Below are positions 1 through 6,327 of a DNA stretch of 8,522 bases, one piece after another. The notes below the pieces were generated by a model. It had not been told where the DNA came from, did no database searches, and saw only the letters and a list, made by a program, of their open reading frames with translations. Numbering within the stretch: the stretch's first letter is position 1; the number at the start of each line of letters is the position of its first letter. A program made the translations under genes and the position numbers. The stretch is from Promethearchaeota archaeon (GTDB taxonomy: Archaea > Asgardarchaeota > Lokiarchaeia > Sigynarchaeales > SOKP01), in contig JAHPYY010000073.1 in the NCBI GenBank assembly GCA_019058515.1, positions 1-8,522 of the forward strand, read 5' to 3'.

Positions 1-461
1 ATAACATTTATTCCTGCTGCTTCCATGCTATAAATGTTTTCTTGCCTTACATTATGTATCTTTTCTCCTGAACCTGAGCAAAATAAATACAGATTACAAT
101 CGAGATTATTTGAATAAATTTCGACTATATAATTCCTTAACATTTTTTTAACAGAATTTTGCCAATATAGAAGACATCTTGCTTTTCTATCAGACCAGTT
201 TGGATGTTTCTCTAACATCCGTGTTTTATATTCAGAAATATCAAAGATTGCGAATATCAAATAGAACACACTGAAATTATTTAAATGATTTTCCATAAAC
301 TTGGCGTAAGGTGGACATAACGGATTTTTATTATAATTGGGGCAACCCAACTTATGACCAGGGTAAGGCAATGTACACCAAATATGAGTTTTGGGGGTAA
401 AGATTATAGAATTTCGCTTGACTCTTAAAAATTTTATTTTAGTTAACTTATTATCAATCAT
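1..461 (-). CDS. DUF2284-like predicted metal-binding protein (5' part, runs off the left edge)
   Basis: Reading leftward from the ATG at 461-459, the frame stays open for 153 codons to the window edge, so the C-terminus is missing. The protein has a Cys-rich N-terminal block: C29, C40 and C49, with C40 in GCPNYNK and C49 in CPPY. The visible part ends in SMEAAGINV (145-153). A Cys-x2-Tyr plus CPP block followed by a SMEA-G-I/D-V block is how I remember the DUF2284 predicted metal-binding family. A further Cys (C128) lies between them and could be a ligand. The likely role is binding a metal or Fe-S cluster; no reaction can be assigned. The gene is divergent from the radical SAM gene and shares its low GC. 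There is no Shine-Dalgarno site before the ATG. The coding call is good; the family name is tentative because no search was run. Confidence 0.72.
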   Translation of the reverse strand, partial: MIDNKLTKIKFLRVKRNSIIFTPKTHIWCTLPYPGHKLGCPNYNKNPLCPPYAKFMENHLNNFSVFYLIFAIFDISEYKTRMLEKHPNWSDRKARCLLYWQNSVKKMLRNYIVEIYSNNLDCNLYLFCSGSGEKIHNVRQENIYSMEAAGINV

Positions 462-473
462 AAGAATTTTTTC

Positions 474-483
474 TTATATATTT
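474..483 (-). promoter_or_regulatory. TATA-like box upstream of the DUF2284-like gene
   Basis: On the minus strand this reads AAATATATAA, a good archaeal TATA-box match. Its centre is only about 18 bases from the proposed ATG, shorter than the usual distance to a start site. Either transcription starts just inside the proposed frame, the true start codon differs, or the match is only AT-rich background. Confidence 0.25.
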
Positions 484-528
484 ACGGCTAAAAAGATAAT
501 AGAAAACATTAATGCCACATTCAATCTT

Positions 529-549
529 TAAATTATGATTTATAATTTA
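529..549. repeat. AT-only inverted repeat between divergent genes
   Basis: Eight-base arms TAAATTAT and ATAATTTA are perfect reverse complements around a 5-base spacer (GATTT). The repeat lies in the 193-base gap between the DUF2284-like gene and the radical SAM gene, where an operator would be expected. The arms are pure A/T in an AT-rich gap, so chance is a real alternative. I see nothing else in the gap beyond the two TATA-like boxes. Confidence 0.3.
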
Positions 550-620
550 TTGAGGTTCTTTATTACCAAACTGATAGTCCTAGAGCACTTTTTACATAAC
601 ATTTATTTAATCATTTTGTG

Positions 621-630
621 AAATATAATT
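621..630 (+). promoter_or_regulatory. TATA-like box for the radical SAM-HD pair
   Basis: AAATATAATT is centred about 29 bases before the ATG at 655. This would place transcription initiation at or just before the start codon, giving a leaderless or near-leaderless mRNA. An AGGTG at 633-637 is too far from the ATG (17 bases) to act as a normal Shine-Dalgarno site. Confidence 0.4.
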
Positions 631-654
631 GTAGGTGCTAAAAAAATCAAGCAT

Positions 655-1647
655 ATGAATTCAGAAAAAGAATTATTAATTGAAATTTGTAAAAAATGTT
701 ATTTAGATTGTAAGTTTTGTTCTTCAAATGCCGATAAAAATTCTTTAATATATTTAGATTTAAAATTAATAAAATCGATAATAAGAGACGCGAATAGGCT
801 TAATATCTCAAAAGTCGAAATCTCTGGAGGAGAACCTTTTGTGCACCCAAATTTTTTAAGGATATGTCAGAATTTATCTGAGAACCATAAAAGAATTTAT
901 ATTTACACTTGCGGGAACCTTAATACGGATGGTAAGTTGCATCATATCCCATATGAAATTTTAGAAGAATTAAAGCGTTTCAGAATTCACACATTAAGGT
1001 TTAATTTACAATCTTATAGACCAGAAATTCATAATTACCTTACTAATTCGAATAGTTTTAAAAATACAATCAGTAGTTTGAAAAATTCAGTAGATCTGGG
1101 CTTTAACACGGAAGTTCATCTTATTCCTTTAAAACAAAACTATTTAGAAATTTCCCAAACAATCGATTATTGTAAAAATTTGGGAGTTTCACAGGTTAAA
1201 TTTTTAAGGTTCGTTCCTCATGGTCGCGGAGTTGTAAATAAAAATATTTTGGAGTTAGATTTCAATCAATACAATGATGTATTAGAAAACCTTATTCGTT
1301 TGAAAAAGGAGTATAAGGATTTTATCGAAATCAGTTCTTCATTTAATAATTCTCAAAAATTTGAAAATCTTGAGATTTGTAGAAATTGTCATATAGGAAA
1401 AAGCAAAATTGCAATTACACCTGAGGGTAAAGTTTTTCCATGCGTCTCGACTAAAAACTTGAAATTATTTAATTTCCAAATAAATAATCAATCGCTTTAT
1501 GATATTTTAAACTCTTCAAATTTTTATTCTAAATTAAAGGGTTATCTTACTCATCAATTCGTACATAAAAACGAGAAACGATTAATCAAAAAGGATATGG
1601 ATGTGTGTCCTACTCAAAAGTATCTTAAAATTAGACCTTTAAATTGA
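655..1647 (+). CDS. radical SAM enzyme with SPASM/twitch-like C-terminal cluster region
   Basis: This 330-residue protein carries the radical SAM signature CYLDCKFC, with C15, C19 and C22 binding the [4Fe-4S] cluster that cleaves S-adenosylmethionine. The SAM-contacting motif ISGGEP is at 56-61. A later FVPHGRG segment resembles the end of the barrel in MoaA/SPASM-type enzymes. The C-terminal part has C242, C245, C263 (in TPEGKVFPC) and C318, a pattern suited to one auxiliary Fe-S cluster. This is closer to a short SPASM or 'twitch' arrangement than to a full seven-Cys SPASM domain. Family members modify peptides or make cofactors, but no precursor peptide is visible nearby, so the substrate is unknown. 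The ATG at 655 fits the TATA-like box upstream. The HD gene follows after 29 bases, suggesting co-transcription, although a T6 run at 1648-1653 could partly terminate. The gene is very AT-rich: the line 1021-1080 has 15 G+C of 60. Confidence 0.92.
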   Translation: MNSEKELLIEICKKCYLDCKFCSSNADKNSLIYLDLKLIKSIIRDANRLNISKVEISGGEPFVHPNFLRICQNLSENHKRIYIYTCGNLNTDGKLHHIPYEILEELKRFRIHTLRFNLQSYRPEIHNYLTNSNSFKNTISSLKNSVDLGFNTEVHLIPLKQNYLEISQTIDYCKNLGVSQVKFLRFVPHGRGVVNKNILELDFNQYNDVLENLIRLKKEYKDFIEISSSFNNSQKFENLEICRNCHIGKSKIAITPEGKVFPCVSTKNLKLFNFQINNQSLYDILNSSNFYSKLKGYLTHQFVHKNEKRLIKKDMDVCPTQKYLKIRPLN

Positions 1648-1676
1648 TTTTTTATTAACTAATTTACTCGGATTCT

Positions 1677-3173
1677 ATGACCTTCCAATACTTTGAGGAT
1701 GAATTTCTAATCAAGTATTTTCTTGATAATTTTAAGAAGTTTCTTATACTAATGAGACCTCAGTTTAAAAAAGAAGTCAAAAAAACTATTAAAGAACTTT
1801 TAGAAAATGAAAAAACCATTAAAAAAGAAACAAGTGGGAAATCTTGGAAAGGTTTTGTTCCAAAATCCCAACAAAAAAAGATTGAAATCAGTCAAAGAAT
1901 TTGGGAATTATTGATAAAAGAAGCAATATATTGCTTAAGAGAAAAAGACCCTAAGGATCCTAATGAGTTTAAACAGGATTTCGGAATAATAGAAATAAAA
2001 GATTATTTTCAAAAGTTTTCTGATTTCGAAGAAGTGCTACATGGCACCGATAGATATTATAGAGACCACTCTCTTCATGTTATAAGGGTGTTTCTTATTG
2101 GTTTTTATTTATTGAATGAGAGTTTAACCGATGATCCTAAAAAAATAATAAATTTTAACAAAATTGATATTATTCCTGGAAGGCTTTCGAACGAATTCTC
2201 CATCTTTCCTGAGGAAAAACAAGCTATTTGGACCATTATCGCATTAACTCACGATTTGGGTTATCCTATAGAAAAGATCGATAAAATTAACTCTAAAATT
2301 ACCGGATTAATTCAATATTATGGTCCATCTGGCATAGAAGAATTTAAATACAGTTTACCTCTTCAGAATCAATTTCTAAATGATTTTATTCTAAAATTTA
2401 TAAGCTCTAAACTAATTAAAAAAGAAGAACCAGATAAATATTACACTGTTATCCAAAACAAATATTATCTTAAATTTGCAAAAGCATTTGAAAATCTTGG
2501 TCATGGAATAATGAGTTGTATCCTTTTAATGAAACATCTCGTTTACTTTAAGGAATCTGACTATTCTCATTCCAGATTGAATCATTTAAATAGTAGGGAT
2601 GCGAAACAATTTCTAACAAGGAGCACAATTCTGAGAAGTATTGCTTCTCATGATAATGACGATATATATCATATATATCCTAATAACTTTCTCTTCTTAT
2701 TAACATTTTGCGATGATTTACAAGAATGGGATCGTCCACGCTTAGCACAGAGATTTCAGCAAACAGATAATGTTAGTGTTACCGAGTTTAGTTTGAAACT
2801 GATTCATTTTAATAAACATTTTAATTTACCTGAAGCGGATATAAAAAGCGATATTTTAGTAAGTTTCTCAAGAAGCGTGAAGAAATACATTAAATTGTTT
2901 AGAAGTGGACCAGAATCACAAAAAAGAGAGTTTACATTTAAATATTCAATAATTTTGAAAACTAAAAAAGGTGGAGATGTCGAATTATTTACATTTGAAT
3001 ATCCACCTGAATCAGCTCCTAAAATAAATATACCTATACTCGATGATGACAAAATAAATTATCTTGATGTATTTTTAGATTATATACAGAATGAAGCGAA
3101 TATTAAAATTGAGGGATTAATAAAGCAAATTGTAGATAGAATTGGAGTAATTGACAAAGAGAAAGTTGAATAA
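1677..3173 (+). CDS. HD-domain metal-dependent phosphohydrolase-like protein
   Basis: This 498-residue soluble protein has no signal peptide or membrane segment. Candidate metal ligands of the HD superfamily appear in the usual order: H131 or H134 in RDHSLHVIR, the H192-D193 doublet in LTHDLGYP, H276 in NLGHGIMS, H325 in ASHDNDD and D347 in FCDDLQEWD. This suggests an intact one- or two-metal phosphohydrolase core in roughly residues 120-355. Known HD enzymes act on nucleotides, cyclic nucleotides or phosphate esters; which applies here cannot be read. The N-terminal 110 residues are Lys-rich and charged. The C-terminal 120 residues match nothing I recognise and may recognise a substrate or partner. 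The start follows the radical SAM stop by 29 bases without a Shine-Dalgarno site, so the two are probably one transcript. Base composition is as AT-rich as its partner. Confidence 0.82.
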   Translation: MTFQYFEDEFLIKYFLDNFKKFLILMRPQFKKEVKKTIKELLENEKTIKKETSGKSWKGFVPKSQQKKIEISQRIWELLIKEAIYCLREKDPKDPNEFKQDFGIIEIKDYFQKFSDFEEVLHGTDRYYRDHSLHVIRVFLIGFYLLNESLTDDPKKIINFNKIDIIPGRLSNEFSIFPEEKQAIWTIIALTHDLGYPIEKIDKINSKITGLIQYYGPSGIEEFKYSLPLQNQFLNDFILKFISSKLIKKEEPDKYYTVIQNKYYLKFAKAFENLGHGIMSCILLMKHLVYFKESDYSHSRLNHLNSRDAKQFLTRSTILRSIASHDNDDIYHIYPNNFLFLLTFCDDLQEWDRPRLAQRFQQTDNVSVTEFSLKLIHFNKHFNLPEADIKSDILVSFSRSVKKYIKLFRSGPESQKREFTFKYSIILKTKKGGDVELFTFEYPPESAPKINIPILDDDKINYLDVFLDYIQNEANIKIEGLIKQIVDRIGVIDKEKVE

Positions 3174-3185
3174 TCTTCCAATGGT

Positions 3186-3195
3186 TATTTTTTTC
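3186..3195 (+). terminator. U-tract terminator after the HD gene
   Basis: A run of seven T (3188-3194) starts 15 bases after the HD stop codon and has no hairpin. Archaeal termination commonly uses bare U-tracts, so this is a reasonable end for the radical SAM-HD transcript. Confidence 0.4.
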
Positions 3196-3230
3196 GTATC
3201 TCATCGTTTCTTTAATAATCCCTACCGAGA

Positions 3231-3239
3231 TTTTAATAA
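3231..3239 (+). promoter_or_regulatory. TATA-like box for the methyltransferase gene
   Basis: TTTTAATAA is centred about 27 bases before the ATG at 3262, with purine-containing CCGAGA just upstream in the BRE position. No Shine-Dalgarno site precedes the ATG. The spacing suits a leaderless mRNA that starts at the initiation codon. Confidence 0.4.
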
Positions 3240-3261
3240 CAATACCACAAATTGAATAATA

Positions 3262-4083
3262 ATGAACGCAAAAATCGGAGACCTCGAGTTAAACCGAGTC
3301 TATTGCTGCGATTGCATCGAAGGCATGCGCCAACTTCCCGAACACAGTGTTGATTTAGTGGTCACCTCCCCTCCGTACGACTCTCTTAGGACCTACAAAG
3401 GGTTCGAGCTGGATTTACACGAGCTTGGCAAGGGAATTTACCGAGTACTTAAGGATGGGGGAATTGCGGTTCTAGTCATCCAAGACCAAACCAAAAACTT
3501 CGGCAAAACGCTCACCTCGTTCAAAACGATTATCGATTGGTGCGACAACATAGGGTTCAAGCTGTTCGAGTGCGTCATTTACCGGAAACACGGCACGGAA
3601 GGCGCGTGGTGGAAAGGACGCTTTAGGGTTGATCACGAGTATATGCCGATTTTCCTTAAAGGCGAACGCCCTCAGTACTTTAATAAGAAACCCTTAAAAG
3701 TCCCTTCTAAACACGGCGGTAAAGTCATGACAGGAAGCGCAAATCGACGCACTAATGGAAGTACAACCTCGACCGTGCGAAGAGCGATTAACAAAATGAA
3801 GTGTAGAGGTACGATTTGGAATTACTTAATGGCGGGCGACAAGGATTCGACTAAGCGACAACACCCCGCTCCTTTTCCCGACCAAATTCCCTACGATTTT
3901 ATCCAGTGTTTTTGCCCAAAGGACGGTATAGTGTTAGATCCGTTAATGGGAAGCGGTTCCACTGCGGTTTCGGCCGTTAAATTATCGAGAAATTACATCG
4001 GTTTTGAGATTAGCCCCGAATACTGTAAAATTAGCGATAAAAGGCTAAAAAACACGAATCTTCGCATTACCGAGTTCCTTTGA
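3262..4083 (+). CDS. beta-class SPPY site-specific DNA methyltransferase (N4-cytosine or N6-adenine)
   Basis: This 273-residue protein transfers a methyl group from SAM to an exocyclic amine of a DNA base. Catalytic motif IV, TSPPY (SPPY at 36-39), comes first. SAM-binding motif I, LDPLMGSGST (225-234), lies near the C-terminus, followed by FEISPEYC. That order defines the beta class. SPPY is commonest in N4-cytosine enzymes but also occurs in N6-adenine ones, so the target base is open. The middle holds VDHEYMPIF, the Ser/Thr/Arg-rich segment expected to read the target site, and QHPAPFP before motif I. Length is normal for a stand-alone enzyme and all key residues are present. No restriction endonuclease is visible, so it may be an orphan methylase. 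GC is much higher than in the genes to its left (29 of 60 in line 3301-3360). Degraded relatives lie at 5018-5048 and 6328-6529. Confidence 0.95.
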   Translation: MNAKIGDLELNRVYCCDCIEGMRQLPEHSVDLVVTSPPYDSLRTYKGFELDLHELGKGIYRVLKDGGIAVLVIQDQTKNFGKTLTSFKTIIDWCDNIGFKLFECVIYRKHGTEGAWWKGRFRVDHEYMPIFLKGERPQYFNKKPLKVPSKHGGKVMTGSANRRTNGSTTSTVRRAINKMKCRGTIWNYLMAGDKDSTKRQHPAPFPDQIPYDFIQCFCPKDGIVLDPLMGSGSTAVSAVKLSRNYIGFEISPEYCKISDKRLKNTNLRITEFL

Positions 4084-4096
4084 AGTAAACTGCCCC

Positions 4097-4112
4097 TTAT
4101 CTTTTATTTATT
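4097..4112 (+). terminator. T-rich terminator candidate between convergent genes
   Basis: The stretch TTATCTTTTATTTATT follows the methyltransferase stop by 13 bases, in the 56-base gap before the end of the oppositely oriented DinB-like gene. It is a U-rich archaeal-type stop without a hairpin. Confidence 0.35.
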
Positions 4113-4139
4113 AAATTGGATTACCGATAATAAATTGTT

Positions 4140-4673
4140 CTATATTTTCCACAATAGATTTGAATAGTCGTTCTCTATGTTAAGTTGATCCAAGAGCACC
4201 GCTACAGCCCCTCGATGATGGGTGTGGTGATTAAAGAGATGGAGCAAATATCGCCATGTGACATACTCCATTCTCCCACGACGACCTTCTATTACAAGTA
4301 CTGAAGTATATTGAGAAGGCGTAAGCTCTTCAATGACTCGCTCTATAATGTTATCTATTTGAAGTCGAACTGATTTAAATTCCGCTAGAGTCGACCAGTT
4401 TAATTCCTTAGAATCCTTTCGTTCAAAAGGAATTTTCTCCAACATCGGAATAACAAATTCTAACGAATTAATGTTTTTTCCATACCCGCGAAGCCAGTTT
4501 AGATCTGCTGTTGCAATGTGATTAAGAAGCCCTAAAATGGACCCATAGTAAGATCCCAAATCTTCCGTTAATTTAGACGGCTCTAATCCTTCGAGAATCG
4601 TTAACAATTCAGTATTCGTAATACTATTATATCTTGCGAGCAATTTAAATACCTCTTTTACCTCCATTGACAT
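4140..4673 (-). CDS. DinB/YfiT-family putative metalloenzyme
   Basis: This 177-residue protein has the size and mostly helical look of the DinB four-helix-bundle family. The three-histidine metal site is visible: H52 in LLNHIATAD near the second helix, and H149 and H153 (HxxxH) in FNHHTHHRG, the hallmark C-terminal block. Family members bind a divalent metal and include thiol-dependent transferases and hydrolases (YfiT, bacillithiol and mycothiol S-transferases), but most are uncharacterised. Despite its name the family is unrelated to the DNA polymerase IV gene dinB. The start at 4673 is supported by AAAGGT at 4686-4681, seven bases upstream; the Met two codons later is less well placed. It is convergent with the methyltransferase and probably transcribed alone. 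No substrate can be proposed. Confidence 0.88.
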   Translation of the reverse strand: MSMEVKEVFKLLARYNSITNTELLTILEGLEPSKLTEDLGSYYGSILGLLNHIATADLNWLRGYGKNINSLEFVIPMLEKIPFERKDSKELNWSTLAEFKSVRLQIDNIIERVIEELTPSQYTSVLVIEGRRGRMEYVTWRYLLHLFNHHTHHRGAVAVLLDQLNIENDYSNLLWKI

Positions 4674-4680
4674 TTAACTT

Positions 4681-4686
4681 ACCTTT
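4681..4686 (-). promoter_or_regulatory. Shine-Dalgarno site of the DinB-like gene
   Basis: On the minus strand this reads AAAGGT, seven bases before the ATG at 4673. It decides between the two close Met codons in favour of the first. It is unusual here, since most other genes in the window lack such a site. Confidence 0.5.
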
Positions 4687-4849
4687 AGATGTGAAATATG
4701 ATTAAGTTTACTTTAACTTTCTTCTATTCAGTTAACGATTTAACGATTTGCACTATAATCTAAAAGAATTCAAGAATATCTAGTTATGCTTTTAATTCTT
4801 TTTTTCTAAAAATACCTATTTATACAGTCGTTGCTTACTTGCTAAATGC

Positions 4850-4860
4850 TTATAAAAATA
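4850..4860 (+). promoter_or_regulatory. possible relict promoter of the amidase remnant
   Basis: TTATAAAAATA is centred about 26 bases before the point where the amidase-like frame opens (4882). This is the spacing of an archaeal TATA box for a leaderless gene. It may be the surviving promoter of the dead amidase gene. The rest of 4687-4849 shows no gene or clear signal. Confidence 0.3.
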
Positions 4861-4881
4861 ATTGAAGCTTAAAATTAGTAA

Positions 4882-5021
4882 AAAGAGGTACTGGGACTTG
4901 CAGAAATGGTCAGGGACGGCGAAGTCAAGTCGTCCGAGCTAGTAGAGATGACTATCGACTGAATCGAGCGCGTAAATCCTCAACTCAACGTAATTATCCA
5001 TAAAATGTACGATGAAGCACG
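4882..5021 (+). pseudogene. amidase N-terminal remnant (amidase-signature family)
   Basis: In one frame the sequence reads GLAEMVRDGEVKSSELVEM from 4894, then TID, a TGA stop at 4960-4962, then IERVNPQLNVIIHKMYDEAR. This closely matches the start of amidase-signature hydrolases, whose N-terminus typically runs LGLAELVRKGEV, then SPxELVE, then IERxNPxLNA, then a YDEA-type helix. Only about 45 codons survive. The Gly/Ser-rich catalytic region with the Ser-cisSer-Lys triad is absent. A stop (TAA, 4879-4881) lies just upstream, with no start codon before the homology. The fragment runs straight into a methyltransferase tail in another frame, so most of the gene was deleted. Intact relatives cleave amide bonds; this copy cannot work. 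Confidence 0.75.
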
Positions 5022-5048
5022 AATTTACGCATTACTGAGTTTCTATAA
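5018..5048 (+). pseudogene. 3' tail of a second methyltransferase copy
   Basis: Read in frame from 5019, this gives TNLRITEFL and a TAA stop, the same nine residues that end the intact methyltransferase. At base level 25 of 31 positions match 4053-4083 and 27 of 31 match 6499-6529. All mismatches between these copies are synonymous or within the stop codon. The rest of this copy is gone, replaced by the amidase remnant on its left. Bases 5049-5113 after it show nothing recognisable. Confidence 0.75.
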
Positions 5049-5113
5049 TAAATTAATCGTATTTCATTTTCTTTCAATAACACAAGTTTTTCGGTTCAAA
5101 TTATCGTAAAAAA

Positions 5114-5129
5114 CGAAATTATATTTATA
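5114..5129 (+). promoter_or_regulatory. BRE plus TATA-like box for the beta-propeller gene
   Basis: CGAAATTATATTTATA combines a BRE-like CGAAA with a TATA-like TTATATTTA. Initiation about 25 bases further would fall near 5150, leaving a leader of roughly 20 bases before the ATG at 5174. Confidence 0.4.
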
Positions 5130-5173
5130 GAAGAACTAATCTCTTTTTTTATAATTCTTCTCAAGATGATAAA

Positions 5174-6295
5174 ATGGTTCAGAAACGGCGATTATTAATT
5201 CTTGCTGCGATTTTAGTCGTAATATCCATTTCTACAGCATCAATTATTTATTTTGGCTTTTTTTCTACTGAAAGGAGAATTGACGAGCATGTAATAAGTG
5301 ATTCAGTCGCAGGCGCCCTTGATCTCTCAATTGTTGATCTAGACGGAGATTCAGATTTGGATGTTCTTGGAGTCGGATACTTAACTCATCAAATCTTTTG
5401 GTGGAAACACGAAGATGAACGCTTTACGCAAATAAATATTACTTCCGGATTTTTGGGTGCTTGCGCCGTTAGTAGTGCTGATGTCGATGGCGATGGTGAC
5501 ATGGATATTCTTGGTGCTGCTAAACTCGGAAATGAACTCGCGTGGTGGGAAAACCAAGACCTTTCATTTGTTAAACATTCCATTTCTATAGATTTTATCG
5601 GAGCAGGAAGAATTTTATGTTTTGATCTCGATGCGGATCACGATAAGGATTTTATTGCGTGTACTGAAGGAGATAGTATCTTATCTTGGTTTGAAAACGA
5701 TGGAGCGCTTTCTTTTACAGAACACCACATCTTGACCACCTTTAACGGAGGTCGATTTTTATACGTTTTAGATTTTGATTTAGATTCCGATTTAGATATT
5801 GTGGGAACCGCGTTGTACTCCGGTCGTATTTCTTGGTTTGAAAACGACGGATCTGAGCATTTTCAAGAAAATATCATTGCATCTGGAATTTCTTTACCCC
5901 ACGAATGTGTTCCGATTGACTTTGATAACGACGGAGATTATGATGTTATTAGTTGTTCTTATTCTTCAAGCTCGATCTATTGGTTTGAAAACCAAAACAA
6001 TGGTGCTAATTTTGAACGACATACTATATCAACCAATTTCGGCGGATGTGTGAGCGTATATCCGGGGGATTTAAACAACGATGGGCGTCTTGATGTTGTT
6101 GGAGTTGCCCAATCCGCAACTAAAATAATCTGGTTTGAAAATAATGGCGAAAATTCTTATCAAGAACATGTTATTGACGAAGATTTTCGTGGTTCAACGT
6201 GCCAGATCGTAGATTTTAACAAGGATGGACAAATGGATGTGATTGCATGTGGTGGTGGAGCCATAAGTCAAGTAATATTATGGATCTTCCACTAA
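5174..6295 (+). CDS. membrane-anchored FG-GAP/VCBS seven-bladed beta-propeller protein
   Basis: This 373-residue protein starts with MVQKRR followed by a hydrophobic stretch (about 7-30). That is either a signal anchor or an uncleaved signal peptide, with the rest outside the cell. The remainder is seven FG-GAP/VCBS-type repeats. Each carries a DxDxDxDxD-like calcium-binding loop beginning at residues 55, 103, 151, 200, 249, 299 and 347, a very regular 48-50 residue period. Most repeats also contain a WWEN or WFEN strand. Seven repeats predict one closed propeller, as in integrin alpha chains and related surface proteins. Loops 6 and 7 use Asn or Gln at some positions (DLNNDGRLD, DFNKDGQMD), as in many EF-hand-like loops. 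No enzymatic domain is attached, so binding or adhesion is likelier than catalysis. It lies between two methyltransferase remnants but is itself intact. No Shine-Dalgarno site is visible. Confidence 0.9.
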   Translation: MVQKRRLLILAAILVVISISTASIIYFGFFSTERRIDEHVISDSVAGALDLSIVDLDGDSDLDVLGVGYLTHQIFWWKHEDERFTQINITSGFLGACAVSSADVDGDGDMDILGAAKLGNELAWWENQDLSFVKHSISIDFIGAGRILCFDLDADHDKDFIACTEGDSILSWFENDGALSFTEHHILTTFNGGRFLYVLDFDLDSDLDIVGTALYSGRISWFENDGSEHFQENIIASGISLPHECVPIDFDNDGDYDVISCSYSSSSIYWFENQNNGANFERHTISTNFGGCVSVYPGDLNNDGRLDVVGVAQSATKIIWFENNGENSYQEHVIDEDFRGSTCQIVDFNKDGQMDVIACGGGAISQVILWIFH

Positions 6296-6327
6296 GCCTA
6301 TTTATTTCTCTAATGAGTTCTTAATCT

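Noticed and set aside
655..1647. Prokaryotic viperin
   Set aside because: The CX3CX2C motif is shared by all radical SAM enzymes. The SPASM-like Cys set and the HPHGRG-like barrel end (FVPHGRG) point to the MoaA/SPASM side, and no viperin-type partner kinase is present.
2661..2680. ATATATATC direct repeat and palindrome
   Set aside because: It lies in the HD coding region and encodes DDIYHIYP; low-complexity chance is enough to explain it.
2804..3052. Open frame of 82 codons on the minus strand inside the HD gene
   Set aside because: It is antisense to a well supported gene and shows no recognisable domain or start signal.
5389..5583. Open frame on the minus strand inside the beta-propeller gene
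   Set aside because: It arises from the repetitive calcium-loop codons read backward; its composition is unlike a real protein.
5799..6053. Open frame of 84 codons in another plus-strand frame inside the beta-propeller gene
   Set aside because: It overlaps fully with the seven-repeat protein, whose regular repeats prove the main frame.
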